Source: an uncultured Succiniclasticum sp. (lineage in GTDB: Bacteria; Bacillota; Negativicutes; Acidaminococcales; Acidaminococcaceae). Taken from it: DNA of 64,000 bases. Below the pieces are notes generated by a model. It searched no databases and was not told the DNA's origin. It worked only from the letters and a program-made list of their open reading frames with translations. The stretch spans positions 82,575 to 146,574 of the forward strand of contig UQUU01000006.1 in NCBI GenBank assembly GCA_900544275.1, given 5' to 3'. The translations under genes and the position numbers were made by a program. Shown one piece after another: positions 52,781 through 60,749 of this stretch. How positions within the stretch are numbered: position 1 is the first letter of the stretch; each line of letters opens with the position of its first letter.

Positions 52781-53169
52781 TACAGTGTCAGCTGCGTTCC
52801 GGTACTCATGTACGCAAACAGCTTGCCGCCGACAGGGGAAGTACCGGCATATTTCAAGCGCACATAGCGGTTACCGTGAGAGATAGGCGCATAGAACTGT
52901 GCCAGCGTACAGGCTTTAGTCTGTGCCATCGCAGCCGGTACCGTGATAGTCACTTCATCTACCGGTGCAGAAAAATCAAAGGTCGGAGCGCTCTGTACGG
53001 TGATAGCAGTCATTTTACCGCTAGTACAAGGAGCTGTCAGTTTCACATCAAAGAACAACGGGTGGATCAGTTTCGTTGCACCGCCCAGATCAATTGACTT
53101 AGTGGAAACTACATCTGCAGCCACCGCCTGGTTTTCAGAAAAAATCAATTCCGCATCAATCATTGCCAT
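52780..53169 (-). CDS. Capsid cement-like protein (Bbp16-like)
   Basis: A 129-residue beta-rich protein. MIDAELIFSENQAV, STKSIDLGG and a YVRLKYAGTS stretch recall the Bbp16 capsid cement protein of Bordetella phage BPP-1, and it follows the major capsid gene by 14 nt as Bbp16 does. A role in stabilising the shell is inferred. GGAGG precedes the start. Confidence 0.7.
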   Translation of the reverse strand: MAMIDAELIFSENQAVAADVVSTKSIDLGGATKLIHPLFFDVKLTAPCTSGKMTAITVQSAPTFDFSAPVDEVTITVPAAMAQTKACTLAQFYAPISHGNRYVRLKYAGTSPVGGKLFAYMSTGTQLTL

Positions 53170-53183
53170 GGTGATATACCTCC

Positions 53184-54167
53184 TTAAATCTTGCTTTCCG
53201 TATTCAGAATTGCATCGCTGCGCAGGATAGGCACTCCCCAGAAATGGGTCTGTTTCTTTCCGCCGAACTCGTCAATAGTCAGACGCACGTTTGTTTTCTT
53301 GCTGGCGCAGATATCCAGATACGTCTTCAAAGCGCGGTTGCCAAAGAAAGCCATCGTGCAGTTATCTGGATTTTCAATCTGGTTATACGCACGGATCATG
53401 TTTTCCACAAAAGCATCAGCATTAGTAGCAGTCAGGGCGGTCGTATCGATATTTGCCAGACGAACCACATAGCGAGGATCGCGAATGCACAGGCCCATAT
53501 CCCAGTTATACTGAGACTGATAACCCCAGTATTTGCCGCCGTTGCTGTCAGTAAGCTGCACGCGGCCATTATCACGATACTTAAAGCCGGCAGAAGTGCC
53601 TTCCGGAAAAATACCATACACAGTCTGCTGACCATAGCCGACTAACCACATAGAAGTCAGGTTGTTCCCGGTGCCACCGCAGTCAATGATCTGATCCGCC
53701 CAGATGGCATCCTGATTCGCTTTGTCGTAGTAGTAAGCGCTTAGTCCAGTAAAGCCTGCCGGATTCACTTTTTCATCGCCGTAGAAAAAAGTGGTTGCCA
53801 TTTTCTGGTTCATAGCTTCCTGGTATGCCTGGTTCTCAGACATGCGCCAGGCGTTAGAGTTACCGTTGATCTGCATCAGGCGTTCGTCAATTTCTGCCAG
53901 CGCTTCCATCCCGCCACAGGTAAAAGACTGATTCTTGCTGGTGGATTTCCCCGGTTTGGTACCACGGTTGATCATACGCCATGCCACTTCCGGCAATTCC
54001 GCACGCACCGCAACCGTTTCCATCTTCTTTTCGTTACAGACCTTAAACGGCATAACGTCCAGGATCCGGTTTGTTTTGCTTTGCAGTTCCACAATCTGCT
54101 GCGCCGCCAGTTCGTTGTTGCGGCCAAAGCGTGCCGCCCAATCATGTAAGGTTACACAATCGCTCAT
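53184..54167 (-). CDS. Major capsid protein (Bbp17-like)
   Basis: A 327-residue protein with the character of a short HK97-fold capsid protein of the BPP-1 type: LHDWAARFGRNNELAAQQIVELQ at the start, then FYGDEKVNPAGFTGLSAYYY, a QYNWDMGLCIRDPRYVVR region and the closing THFWGVPILRSDAIL. Its position between scaffold and cement genes supports this. There is no N-terminal delta-domain, so scaffolding is supplied by the separate upstream gene. Confidence 0.85.
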   Translation of the reverse strand: MSDCVTLHDWAARFGRNNELAAQQIVELQSKTNRILDVMPFKVCNEKKMETVAVRAELPEVAWRMINRGTKPGKSTSKNQSFTCGGMEALAEIDERLMQINGNSNAWRMSENQAYQEAMNQKMATTFFYGDEKVNPAGFTGLSAYYYDKANQDAIWADQIIDCGGTGNNLTSMWLVGYGQQTVYGIFPEGTSAGFKYRDNGRVQLTDSNGGKYWGYQSQYNWDMGLCIRDPRYVVRLANIDTTALTATNADAFVENMIRAYNQIENPDNCTMAFFGNRALKTYLDICASKKTNVRLTIDEFGGKKQTHFWGVPILRSDAILNTESKI

Positions 54168-54187
54168 TTTACTTCCCTCCGTAAAAA

Positions 54188-54847
54188 TTAATATTTGCTG
54201 TTCGGAAACAGCAGATCTTCTGCATTGGATTTACCGCCTACGGACTTGCCGTCCGGAGCGGTATCTTCTTGCAGCAAAGAACCGATGTTTTGCAGGAATC
54301 GCTGTACCGCAGGATTATAGGCTACCCCGCTTTCAACCAGCGCCTGCATGCACTCGCCGCCGCCAAAAGTATCGACAGCCAGTTTCGCGTTCCGGAGGTT
54401 CTCCGGTTTCGTCAGGCCCTGTTTCGTGCATTCGTTAACCCAGGTATTTTTTGTTTCTTCCGCCTGCTGCTGCATCGCCAGCATCTGCTGACAGTGCATC
54501 TCAATCAGGCGGTCTGCCTGGGCCTGCGTCAGTTTCGCTTCGTGAGCGATCTTGGTAAACTGCTGCTGCAATTCATCTTTCAAAACAAGCCCTTCCGGCA
54601 GGGTAAACTTGTATGTTTCGGGAACCTCAACCGCTCCACCCTCTGCGTTTGGTTCACCCTCGCCCGCCTCTTTTTTGTCTACGGCATCCGCCGGAAAGTT
54701 AAAAGGGTTTTCGGTGCCGCCGGCGGCAGGAGTTGCCGGTTCCGCCGCCGGTGTACCTTCAGGAGCTGGGGTGGCTGAGGCAGGAGGCAGACCCGCCGCC
54801 CCGGCGCCATCTGCTTCAAGAAACGGTCCTACGTGATTTTTAAACAT
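54188..54847 (-). CDS. Capsid scaffold protein
   Basis: A 219-residue acidic protein with a Pro/Ala/Gly-rich N-terminal third, PETYKFTLPEGLVL, and a coiled coil (AKLTQAQADRLIEMHCQQML), the usual plan of podovirus scaffolds. It lies just before the capsid gene. Several starts are in frame; the ATG at 54847 has AGGAAG at 6 nt and overlaps the previous stop by 8 nt. Confidence 0.75.
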   Translation of the reverse strand: MFKNHVGPFLEADGAGAAGLPPASATPAPEGTPAAEPATPAAGGTENPFNFPADAVDKKEAGEGEPNAEGGAVEVPETYKFTLPEGLVLKDELQQQFTKIAHEAKLTQAQADRLIEMHCQQMLAMQQQAEETKNTWVNECTKQGLTKPENLRNAKLAVDTFGGGECMQALVESGVAYNPAVQRFLQNIGSLLQEDTAPDGKSVGGKSNAEDLLFPNSKY

Positions 54848-55124
54848 CTTCATCTTCCTCACTTTCTGCGGTCTGCCGCGCTAATTCTTCTCGTTCCATT
54901 TTGTACAAAAGCCCGTAGCCGTCTTCGCTTCGGTTTCCGCTTTGTATTCGTTTTATGATTTGTACTAACTCATTCGCTACGGACACTCTGCCAGCGCTGT
55001 ACGAATCTTTGTAGGGTTCACCGGTAAATAGCATCGCCCCGTATCCGGATAGCTTTAGAATGCCGTAAATGACTTCACGCCCATTCTCGGTGTTTAACAC
55101 TGCTTGCAATTTCATCAGATCCAT
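54840..55124 (-). CDS. Bbp19-like phage protein
   Basis: A 94-residue protein. NGREVIYGILKLSGYG and the central YSAGRVSVANELVQII followed by a YKMEREE motif recall the small Bbp19 family found between portal and scaffold genes in BPP-1-like phages. The function is unknown. Its ATG abuts the portal stop. Confidence 0.7.
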   Translation of the reverse strand: MDLMKLQAVLNTENGREVIYGILKLSGYGAMLFTGEPYKDSYSAGRVSVANELVQIIKRIQSGNRSEDGYGLLYKMEREELARQTAESEEDEDV

Positions 55125-56833
55125 CAGGCACCTCCAAGCATAGCGTTTATGATGCTGCTATCATTTGTGACCGGTGTCTCCGAGAGCAGCCGTGCCGCTT
55201 CCACGCCGTCCCGCAACGGTTTTGCCATTGCGGCTGCCTGTTCCATTTGCTGTTGCTGCGCCTGGGCCTGTGCCCGTTGCTCCCGCAGCTTCTTCACTTC
55301 GTCTTCGCCCCGCATCATCTTCTCCGGCGCGCCGTTGATCACCGCGTGCTGGCGTATCACAGCATCCATATCGATATTGTCAACGATTTCCGGAGCGATA
55401 CCGGCAAGATTACCGGCCAACGCCAGTGTCTTTTCCAGCGCCGGGCTTTCCACCATGCGCTGCGCCTGGGCCAGTAGCGATATAAATTCAACCTTGAGAT
55501 TTTCCTCTTGACCCTGCAGCTCTTCCGGCACCGGCGGGAACAACCCATTGCGAAGCGCAATCTCAAAGGTTCGTTTCGTCAATGGAATTAGCACCTCATT
55601 GTGAAGCTGTTCCAATACCGGAGACAGCATCAACAGCTTTTCTTCGTGCCGTTCCGCCACTTCCCTTGCGGTCATCTGCGGATTATCCTGACTACTAAGC
55701 ATTACAAACAGATCATTGTAGAATGCGGCGGCGATCTGCTGCTGCTTCAGCTGGATGGTCTGCATCGCGTCTTCCCGGCTGCCCGTCGTTTGATACACCG
55801 GACGGATCAGGTTTACCGCGTTATCCGGTACGATCGTTTGCTTGCCAGGCAGCCTGTCTACTTTCCCCACGGACGCCGGCACCAACATGGCGGGGTCTGC
55901 CCGTGTTTCCAAAAGCCGCATGTTTAACTTTTCCAGTTTTTGCAACTGCATACAGTTCCCCAGCGCATTGTGCCCCGGTCCTGAACCGTAAATGCCGTTG
56001 GCCACAGTCGTCCAGCGCGGCATGATAAACGGCCTTTCGTGATAACCGGCGACCTTCAAGAATCGATCGCTGCTACCGTCCTCGAAATAATAGCTGCGCC
56101 AGGGGAAATTCCCTATCGCCAGTCTGCCAGGATCGTACTTCAAGTTCTGCTCAATCAGCATCGTAACCGGGAAATACGCGGTCATATTGTTAGCCTTATA
56201 AGCGTTTTTAACCTGTTCGCTACATACGTCAAACCCAAACTCCTGCACCATCTGCCAGGCCGTCAGCTTGAACCGTCGGGCAAAATGACTGACTCTGCCT
56301 CGCGCGTCAACATCCCCCGCATATTCCCCACAGGTGTATGGCCGCGCCCATATCGCGTGGTTGTAGTCCTCCAGCAACAACGCTGCCGCAGTACCAAACT
56401 GAGAAAGCTCTGCATCGATATTCATCAGCATGTTGTAGATATTTGACTTGGCATAAATGCCCATCATGATATCTTTGCATTCTTCCAACCACAGCTTGAC
56501 GGTATGATATTCTGCCAGCTCATCGTCCTGCAGTCCCAGCGAGAACCACGGCCGGGAAGGTGATGTAAGCCCTGCATGCAGACCTGCGCCGCACTTCTGA
56601 CAGGCTTCCATCGGGTACGGCTCTAACAGATAATAGTCCCGCCGCTTCCCGTCGGAGCTCTTGTCCTCTTCATCGAACCGGCCGCGCATCGGATTAATGT
56701 ATCGGCTTAACAGTTTCCACGTCGGCTCAAACTGCGCCCGGGTCGTCATCATCTGACTAACAATCTGCTTCTTCTTTCGCAGTACTTCGCTGTCCCGCAG
56801 CACGTCCTGCATAATCTTAGGCATCTGTGCCAT
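55124..56833 (-). CDS. Portal (head-tail connector) protein
   Basis: A 569-residue protein of the podovirus portal/connector family: RAQFEPTWKLLSRYINPMRGRF at the N-terminus, CGAGLHAGLTSPSRPWFSL, YNHAIWARPYTCGEY, ETRADPAMLVPASV and MTAREVAERHEEKLLMLSPVLEQL. The Gln-rich C-terminus (AQAQQQQMEQAAAMAKPL) is the barrel/tail part. It forms the dodecameric DNA gate. The ATG at 56833 is used; a GTG three codons earlier overlaps the upstream stop. Confidence 0.88.
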   Translation of the reverse strand: MAQMPKIMQDVLRDSEVLRKKKQIVSQMMTTRAQFEPTWKLLSRYINPMRGRFDEEDKSSDGKRRDYYLLEPYPMEACQKCGAGLHAGLTSPSRPWFSLGLQDDELAEYHTVKLWLEECKDIMMGIYAKSNIYNMLMNIDAELSQFGTAAALLLEDYNHAIWARPYTCGEYAGDVDARGRVSHFARRFKLTAWQMVQEFGFDVCSEQVKNAYKANNMTAYFPVTMLIEQNLKYDPGRLAIGNFPWRSYYFEDGSSDRFLKVAGYHERPFIMPRWTTVANGIYGSGPGHNALGNCMQLQKLEKLNMRLLETRADPAMLVPASVGKVDRLPGKQTIVPDNAVNLIRPVYQTTGSREDAMQTIQLKQQQIAAAFYNDLFVMLSSQDNPQMTAREVAERHEEKLLMLSPVLEQLHNEVLIPLTKRTFEIALRNGLFPPVPEELQGQEENLKVEFISLLAQAQRMVESPALEKTLALAGNLAGIAPEIVDNIDMDAVIRQHAVINGAPEKMMRGEDEVKKLREQRAQAQAQQQQMEQAAAMAKPLRDGVEAARLLSETPVTNDSSIINAMLGGA

Positions 56834-56838
56834 GACTA

Positions 56839-57078
56839 TCACTCACCTAACAATGCTTTTTTCACAGACTGCACGGTATCACTGATCATACCGTTCGTGC
56901 GATTCGTATACTGCCTGCCTCTTGCTCTTGCCAAACGGTTTCTGACATCTTGCCGCTGTCCTTCCGTAGCGCCGTCAATCGTAGCAGCGGCAGTAGAACC
57001 GGGAGCGGATGTTTTGATTTGCGGGCCACCACCGCCACCACCGCCAAGTCCGTGTAGCTGCGTAATGATCTTAAACAT
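56839..57078 (-). CDS. Small glycine-rich phage protein
   Basis: A 79-residue protein between terminase and portal genes. It has a run of seven glycines near the N-terminus and a basic second half (RQDVRNRLARARGRQYTNR). AGAGGTG precedes the ATG. I do not know the family; small genes here sometimes assist packaging or head completion. Confidence 0.6.
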   Translation of the reverse strand: MFKIITQLHGLGGGGGGGPQIKTSAPGSTAAATIDGATEGQRQDVRNRLARARGRQYTNRTNGMISDTVQSVKKALLGE

Positions 57079-57103
57079 GTTTTTGTCACCTCTCAAAATT
57101 TAT

Positions 57104-58429
57104 TTATAACCCGGCAAGCGGGTCATATTCTTCCTCTTCCCCTGCTGCATACTGCAGGTCTTGTTGCCTGACAACTGGCCGTGCAAATGTGAGTACTGCA
57201 CTATCTGCTAAATCAGGGCTTTTCCCTGTCCGTTCTTTTAATTTTTCTTTGCTTTCCAGGATAATTTTCCCATCACGTGTAAACTTATATTCCACCGTGG
57301 ACAGCTCGCTTTTAAGCTCGGGTTCCTGTGGTAGTGCCCCGCCTTGTAGCATCCAGTCACGGCATTTAAAATACATTTCCGCTCGGAGGTTAGCGAATCT
57401 GTCACTATCCCCGGCTCTTTCGCCAAATGCTACTTCCTGTACTTGCCGGTAATTAAGCTGGTGTAACCGGTCAACCACACCAGCCCCCATGTTTCCAACA
57501 TCCACAAACACGGCATCTGGATTTTCAGCCTTGATAGCAAGTATGACGCGGTCCACAACTTCCATAACGGACAACCCGTGATAGATCAAAGGAGACTTCA
57601 TCCATAATCCTTGCCGACAAGTAATAACTGTCCTGTCATCCCCAAAGCGGGCCACATCCACGCCTACGATGACTGGCATACCTGACACATGTTCCGGCAA
57701 TAATTCTCTTGCGGCGGAAGCAGTCACTAAGTCAATCGGCATAACCACATCGGAGGCACTGGCAGTAAAGTCGCAGAGCAGTTCCTGCCGGATTTCGATA
57801 TCCGTCATCTCCCGCTTCATCTCTTCCAGTTTTTCCGGTGGCAAGATGTTTGTTTCATCCGCCCGGTAACAGCACGTAAAGTAAGTGGGATCCTTAAGCG
57901 CTGCTAAGTACCGTTCGTAAAACTGATTCTGTCCCTTCGGCGTGCCGATAAAATACGCAAATCCGTCTCTGTCTGCCAGGGCCGGCACAATAATTTCACC
58001 GTACAGTTCTGCCCGCATCTGAGCGTACTCATCAAGGATCACACCGTCTAAGTACATACCGCGTAGCGCGTCCGGATAGTCAGCGCCCATGACGAATATC
58101 CTTGCCCCAGGACTATTTTTATGCTGCGAGGGCAGCTCCACAAAAAGCTTGCTGGCATTTATTTTTCGCCCCGGTATTGGGCTTGTGTAGTAAAGCAAAT
58201 AATTCCATGCGATTCGCTCCGCCTGGTTGCGAAACGGAGCGATATAAGCGTACTGTGGGGCGCGCAAGCTGTTTTGTACTGCTTTTTTAATCAGTTCATT
58301 AATGCAACCAACGGTCTTGCCGAACCTTCGGTGGCAGACCAGCACCGCCCGCTTCTTTTGGTCCATTGCCGGATGTATCACATCCCGCCAGATTTGGCGC
58401 GGTGTATACGGGATAATAATTTTAGTCAT
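57104..58429 (-). CDS. Terminase large subunit
   Basis: A 441-residue packaging motor. ATPase: Walker A CHRRFGKTVG (about 33-42), Walker B GVILDEYA with the catalytic Glu, and a coupling FIGTPKG. Nuclease: VGVDVARFGDDRTVI, DAVFVDVGNMGAGVVDRL and PDLADSAVLTFA supply the acidic metal ligands of the RNase-H fold. Its start overlaps the small-subunit stop by 8 nt. Confidence 0.95.
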   Translation of the reverse strand: MTKIIIPYTPRQIWRDVIHPAMDQKKRAVLVCHRRFGKTVGCINELIKKAVQNSLRAPQYAYIAPFRNQAERIAWNYLLYYTSPIPGRKINASKLFVELPSQHKNSPGARIFVMGADYPDALRGMYLDGVILDEYAQMRAELYGEIIVPALADRDGFAYFIGTPKGQNQFYERYLAALKDPTYFTCCYRADETNILPPEKLEEMKREMTDIEIRQELLCDFTASASDVVMPIDLVTASAARELLPEHVSGMPVIVGVDVARFGDDRTVITCRQGLWMKSPLIYHGLSVMEVVDRVILAIKAENPDAVFVDVGNMGAGVVDRLHQLNYRQVQEVAFGERAGDSDRFANLRAEMYFKCRDWMLQGGALPQEPELKSELSTVEYKFTRDGKIILESKEKLKERTGKSPDLADSAVLTFARPVVRQQDLQYAAGEEEEYDPLAGL

Positions 58430-58901
58430 CCTTGTCTCCGTCCCAGGCCAGCGCTAATGCCCCGCCATCTGCGCCGGTAATCTCTTGTTTCTGCTTGTCC
58501 GGCCAGTCTGCCGGCTTGCGGTTGCGCAACCAAAATTCTTGCGCTTTTTCGGAAGCAGGAATTGCGACGGTTTCTTCTGCCATCTCAATCTTTTCCTCTT
58601 CGCAGCGCTTTCCCTGATCGTCATAGAAGACACGTTTTACTTTAAACGCCTTAAGCACGGGAATCGTTCTGTCAAAGCAGGATTTGTACAGTGCATTTTC
58701 GACCTTACGATCTGGAACATCTTTCCCCTCGCGCGTAGCCTCCGAAAACTCCTGATATTTTTTCTTCCATTCGTAAAACGTAGAAGGTACTATCCCCATG
58801 TTCTTCGCAATCTGCTCATCGGAGAGGCCATCCCTGGCCCAGCCCTGTATACGAATTAAGCCCTCTTCCGTCAGCCATTCCTGATACTTTCCCTTCGCCA
58901 T
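58422..58901 (-). CDS. Terminase small subunit
   Basis: A 159-residue protein with an N-terminal helix-turn-helix (LSDEQIAKNMGIVPSTFYEWKKKY), a central oligomerisation segment (VENALYKSCFDRTIPVLK), and a C-terminal tail with AQEFWLRNRKPADWPDKQ, which is typical of small terminases. It should recognise the packaging site. It is the first gene of the structural operon, 93 nt downstream of a terminator and late promoter-like element. Confidence 0.87.
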   Translation of the reverse strand: MAKGKYQEWLTEEGLIRIQGWARDGLSDEQIAKNMGIVPSTFYEWKKKYQEFSEATREGKDVPDRKVENALYKSCFDRTIPVLKAFKVKRVFYDDQGKRCEEEKIEMAEETVAIPASEKAQEFWLRNRKPADWPDKQKQEITGADGGALALAWDGDKDD

Positions 58902-58993
58902 GCAGCCTCACCGCCTTTCATAATTTGGCATAGTTGGGCTGTGACCATACGGCAGGAGGCGGGCCGGAGATCACAGCCCCGAAGTGGGAACAT

Positions 58994-59028
58994 AAAAAGG
59001 AACCGACCCGTTAAGGCCAGTTCCTTTT
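58994..59028 (-). terminator. Intrinsic terminator between regulator and terminase genes
   Basis: Stem AAAGGAAC / GTTCCTTT extended by five more pairs (two G-U) with a 5-6-nt loop and a run of five T. It begins at about the first transcribed base of the late promoter-like element 59034-59069, so either it ends the early operon or it is a barrier that an antiterminator must overcome. Confidence 0.85.
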
Positions 59029-59033
59029 GTATT

Positions 59034-59069
59034 ACTATACCACAGTTTTTATACAAAAAAGTCTAAGAC
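59034..59069 (-). promoter_or_regulatory. Late promoter-like element 1 (structural operon)
   Basis: On the minus strand: palindrome GTCTTAGAC (59061-59069; palindromic over AAAAAGTCT/AGACTTTTT), 16 nt, then TGTGGTATAGT (59034-59044), an extended -10-like sequence. The palindrome overlaps the last codons and stop (TAG) of the regulator gene. The same arrangement recurs at 38707-38742. Confidence 0.7.
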
Positions 59070-59485
59070 TTTTTAATTTTTTTTTGAAACACCCCTAATT
59101 GTGCCGCCGTCAAAGAAGCATAGGTGAGAAATTCTTCCCGCCAGTTGAAATAGGTACCGCGGGATAAACATAGCAAAATACAGGTAGTTTCCGCACTTTC
59201 TTTTAGATAATACCGGTGGTACATCGCCTCACCGATCAGGCGGTCCGCGGGGTATTGATACCATGTATCTTCGATTACCCGCAACCAGGTTTCGGGATCC
59301 TCTAATCCCATCACATTTTTTATCGGTTCCAACAATTCAATCGCGGTTCTCGCAGTCGGGTCCGCACTCCCCTCCGCCCTGGCAACACCTTCCCCGTGCA
59401 GATCCGCCACAGCCCGCGATATTAAATTCGCTCTGAAAAACAGCCTGTCGAAGAAATTCATTTCTCTACGGGTTAGTACTGCCAA
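59063..59485 (-). CDS. Probable phage late-gene regulator (ArpU/RinA- or Q-like position)
   Basis: A 140-residue protein if it starts at the TTG at 59485 (AAGGGGTG 8 nt upstream); the ATG at 59461 is the alternative. A middle helical part (TAIELLEPIKNVMGLEDPE) is followed by a helix-turn-helix-like end: AETTCILLCLSRGTYFNWREEF, resembling the region-4-like HTH of ArpU/RinA late regulators. Its position, last early gene directly before the late promoter and terminase, is that of ArpU, RinA or lambda Q. It ends inside the palindromic box it may recognise. Direct family assignment is uncertain. Confidence 0.7.
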   Translation of the reverse strand: MAVLTRREMNFFDRLFFRANLISRAVADLHGEGVARAEGSADPTARTAIELLEPIKNVMGLEDPETWLRVIEDTWYQYPADRLIGEAMYHRYYLKESAETTCILLCLSRGTYFNWREEFLTYASLTAAQLGVFQKKIKKS

Positions 59486-59499
59486 CAGGTTCACACCCC

Positions 59500-59580
59500 T
59501 TATTTCAAGATTAACGCTGTCACAATTGAACCGATCAAAAAGGCCCACGCCGCTATGATCATTAAAACCACTACTGTCAT
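59500..59580 (-). CDS. 26-residue membrane micropeptide
   Basis: MTVVVLMIIAAWAFLIGS and a few more residues: a single hydrophobic helix with a terminal lysine. The ATG overlaps the stop of the frame-shifted mini-gene upstream (ATGA), and TAGGAG lies about 10 nt ahead. The regulator gene starts 14 nt after its stop. Small membrane peptides are common in phage early regions; function unknown. Confidence 0.5.
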   Translation of the reverse strand: MTVVVLMIIAAWAFLIGSIVTALILK

Positions 59581-59673
59581 GATTCACACTCTCCTATCAG
59601 CCTATCAAGATACCACCGCGCTTTCCGCAAGTCTTCAACGCCATTTTTATTCGATAAACTCGCTCAGTGTCAT
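59577..59673 (-). pseudogene. Frame-shifted 32-codon mini-gene
   Basis: Starts MTLSEFIE then TAA in the first frame (59647-59673), but one base further the frame continues KNGVEDLRKARWYLDRLI and GECES to a stop at 59577. The first ATG overlaps the replication gene stop (ATGA) behind AAGGGGGT, and the last stop overlaps the next ATG (ATGA), so both ends are coupled, yet the length is 97 nt, one base too many. The segment EDLRKARWYLDRLI resembles a helix found in several small phage proteins. It may be a mutation, a sequence error or a +1 frameshift. Confidence 0.5.
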
Positions 59674-60725
59674 GTTTTTACCCCCTTGTACCGCGCGTCA
59701 CAATTGCACACATGCATGCCCGCACTGTCTTGATACACGCCTTTCCCGTGACAGTACGGGCAGCTTGGCAAGTAGCGAGGAATATAGCTGCGCCAGATTT
59801 TTTGTTGCAGAAAGTTCAACGGCATTTTTATATACTTCTTCTCTGTCCGGCTATCTGTAATCTCCTGGGCATACTTCTCCGCAGCGCATATCAGATCACC
59901 CGGAGCTACACCTTGCACGGTCAGCTGCAAAAAGGCAGACTTCACCTCGTTGATACTTCCCTGCTTTCGTGGATAGGCTCCCCAGAACGCGTCCCATGCG
60001 TCTTTTGATTTTAATTTATATTTATCCATCCATCCATCCAACGAGGCTGATGGCTTTTCAGGTTCGTTTCCCTGCGCAGCGGATCCTGAAATTTCAACAG
60101 CAATATTTCCTGCGGAGGGCAAACTTTGCGAATCGGAGTTATCCACAGGTAAACCAGATTTATCCACAGGTTTGCTTAGTATAGAATTAACTGTAGTAGA
60201 TTTATGGATGGTATTATTTAACCTAACCTTACCTAACCTAACCTGGGTTGCCAGTTTGTCAACCGTTGGTTGACCATTGGTTTCCACGTTTTCTTTATTT
60301 GGTTGACAGTTGGTTTCAATGGCTCTATCACCGGGTTTATCACTACTTTTAGTAGCGATTGACTCTTGATTTTCTTCTGTATTTTTAAGTTTATACGTTC
60401 CATCTTTTGTCAATTCTAACATAGCCAATTCTTCTTTATAGATCGTTGGTTTATAACGATCTTTCCGGATGGAATTATTACGCAACCAATAGGCATCCAC
60501 TACGACACCATTTGGAAACCGGATAATAAATCCATAATCGATAAGCTGATCCAAGTCTTTACTTGTCGCCCCGACCATCCTAGTAGTTGACTTCGCCTTG
60601 CCGTTAAAGCCATCATCATCCGCCTCAATACATAGCTGGAAATATAGGCAGCGTACGATTGGAGGAAGGTCTAAAAATGTATCATTGTTAACTACAGATT
60701 TTGAAAACATCCTGCGCTCAGCCAT
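59670..60725 (-). CDS. Phage replication initiator / replisome organizer
   Basis: A 351-residue protein. The N-terminus MAERRMFSKSVVNNDTFLDLP with LYFQLCIEADDDGFNGKAKS is the winged-helix replisome-organizer N-terminal domain. A long polar linker (about 110-230, rich in Asn, Thr, Ser, Lys) joins a DnaD/DnaA-loader-like C-terminal part (WDAFWGAYPRKQGSINEVKSAF). The end is zinc-ribbon-like (CPYCHGKG ... CNCD). It should bind the origin and load the host helicase. The linker DNA holds a pentamer repeat. The ATG at 60725 fits GGAG. Confidence 0.8.
   Translation of the reverse strand: MAERRMFSKSVVNNDTFLDLPPIVRCLYFQLCIEADDDGFNGKAKSTTRMVGATSKDLDQLIDYGFIIRFPNGVVVDAYWLRNNSIRKDRYKPTIYKEELAMLELTKDGTYKLKNTEENQESIATKSSDKPGDRAIETNCQPNKENVETNGQPTVDKLATQVRLGKVRLNNTIHKSTTVNSILSKPVDKSGLPVDNSDSQSLPSAGNIAVEISGSAAQGNEPEKPSASLDGWMDKYKLKSKDAWDAFWGAYPRKQGSINEVKSAFLQLTVQGVAPGDLICAAEKYAQEITDSRTEKKYIKMPLNFLQQKIWRSYIPRYLPSCPYCHGKGVYQDSAGMHVCNCDARYKGVKT
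60219..60243. repeat. Five TAACC/TTACC pentamers inside the replication gene
   Basis: TAACC x2, TTACC, TAACC x2 without spacer, within the linker-coding part of the initiator gene. Origins of many temperate phages lie in the initiator gene as short iterated sites, so this is a candidate initiator-binding site; it could also be simple coding repetition (RLGKVRL). Confidence 0.5.
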
Positions 60726-60749
60726 GGCAAACACTCCAAATTTTTCTTG

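Noticed and set aside
58871..59056. 61-residue open frame across the terminator upstream of the small terminase gene
   Set aside because: It crosses a strong terminator and the late promoter-like element, overlaps the terminase start and has cysteine/arginine-rich random composition.
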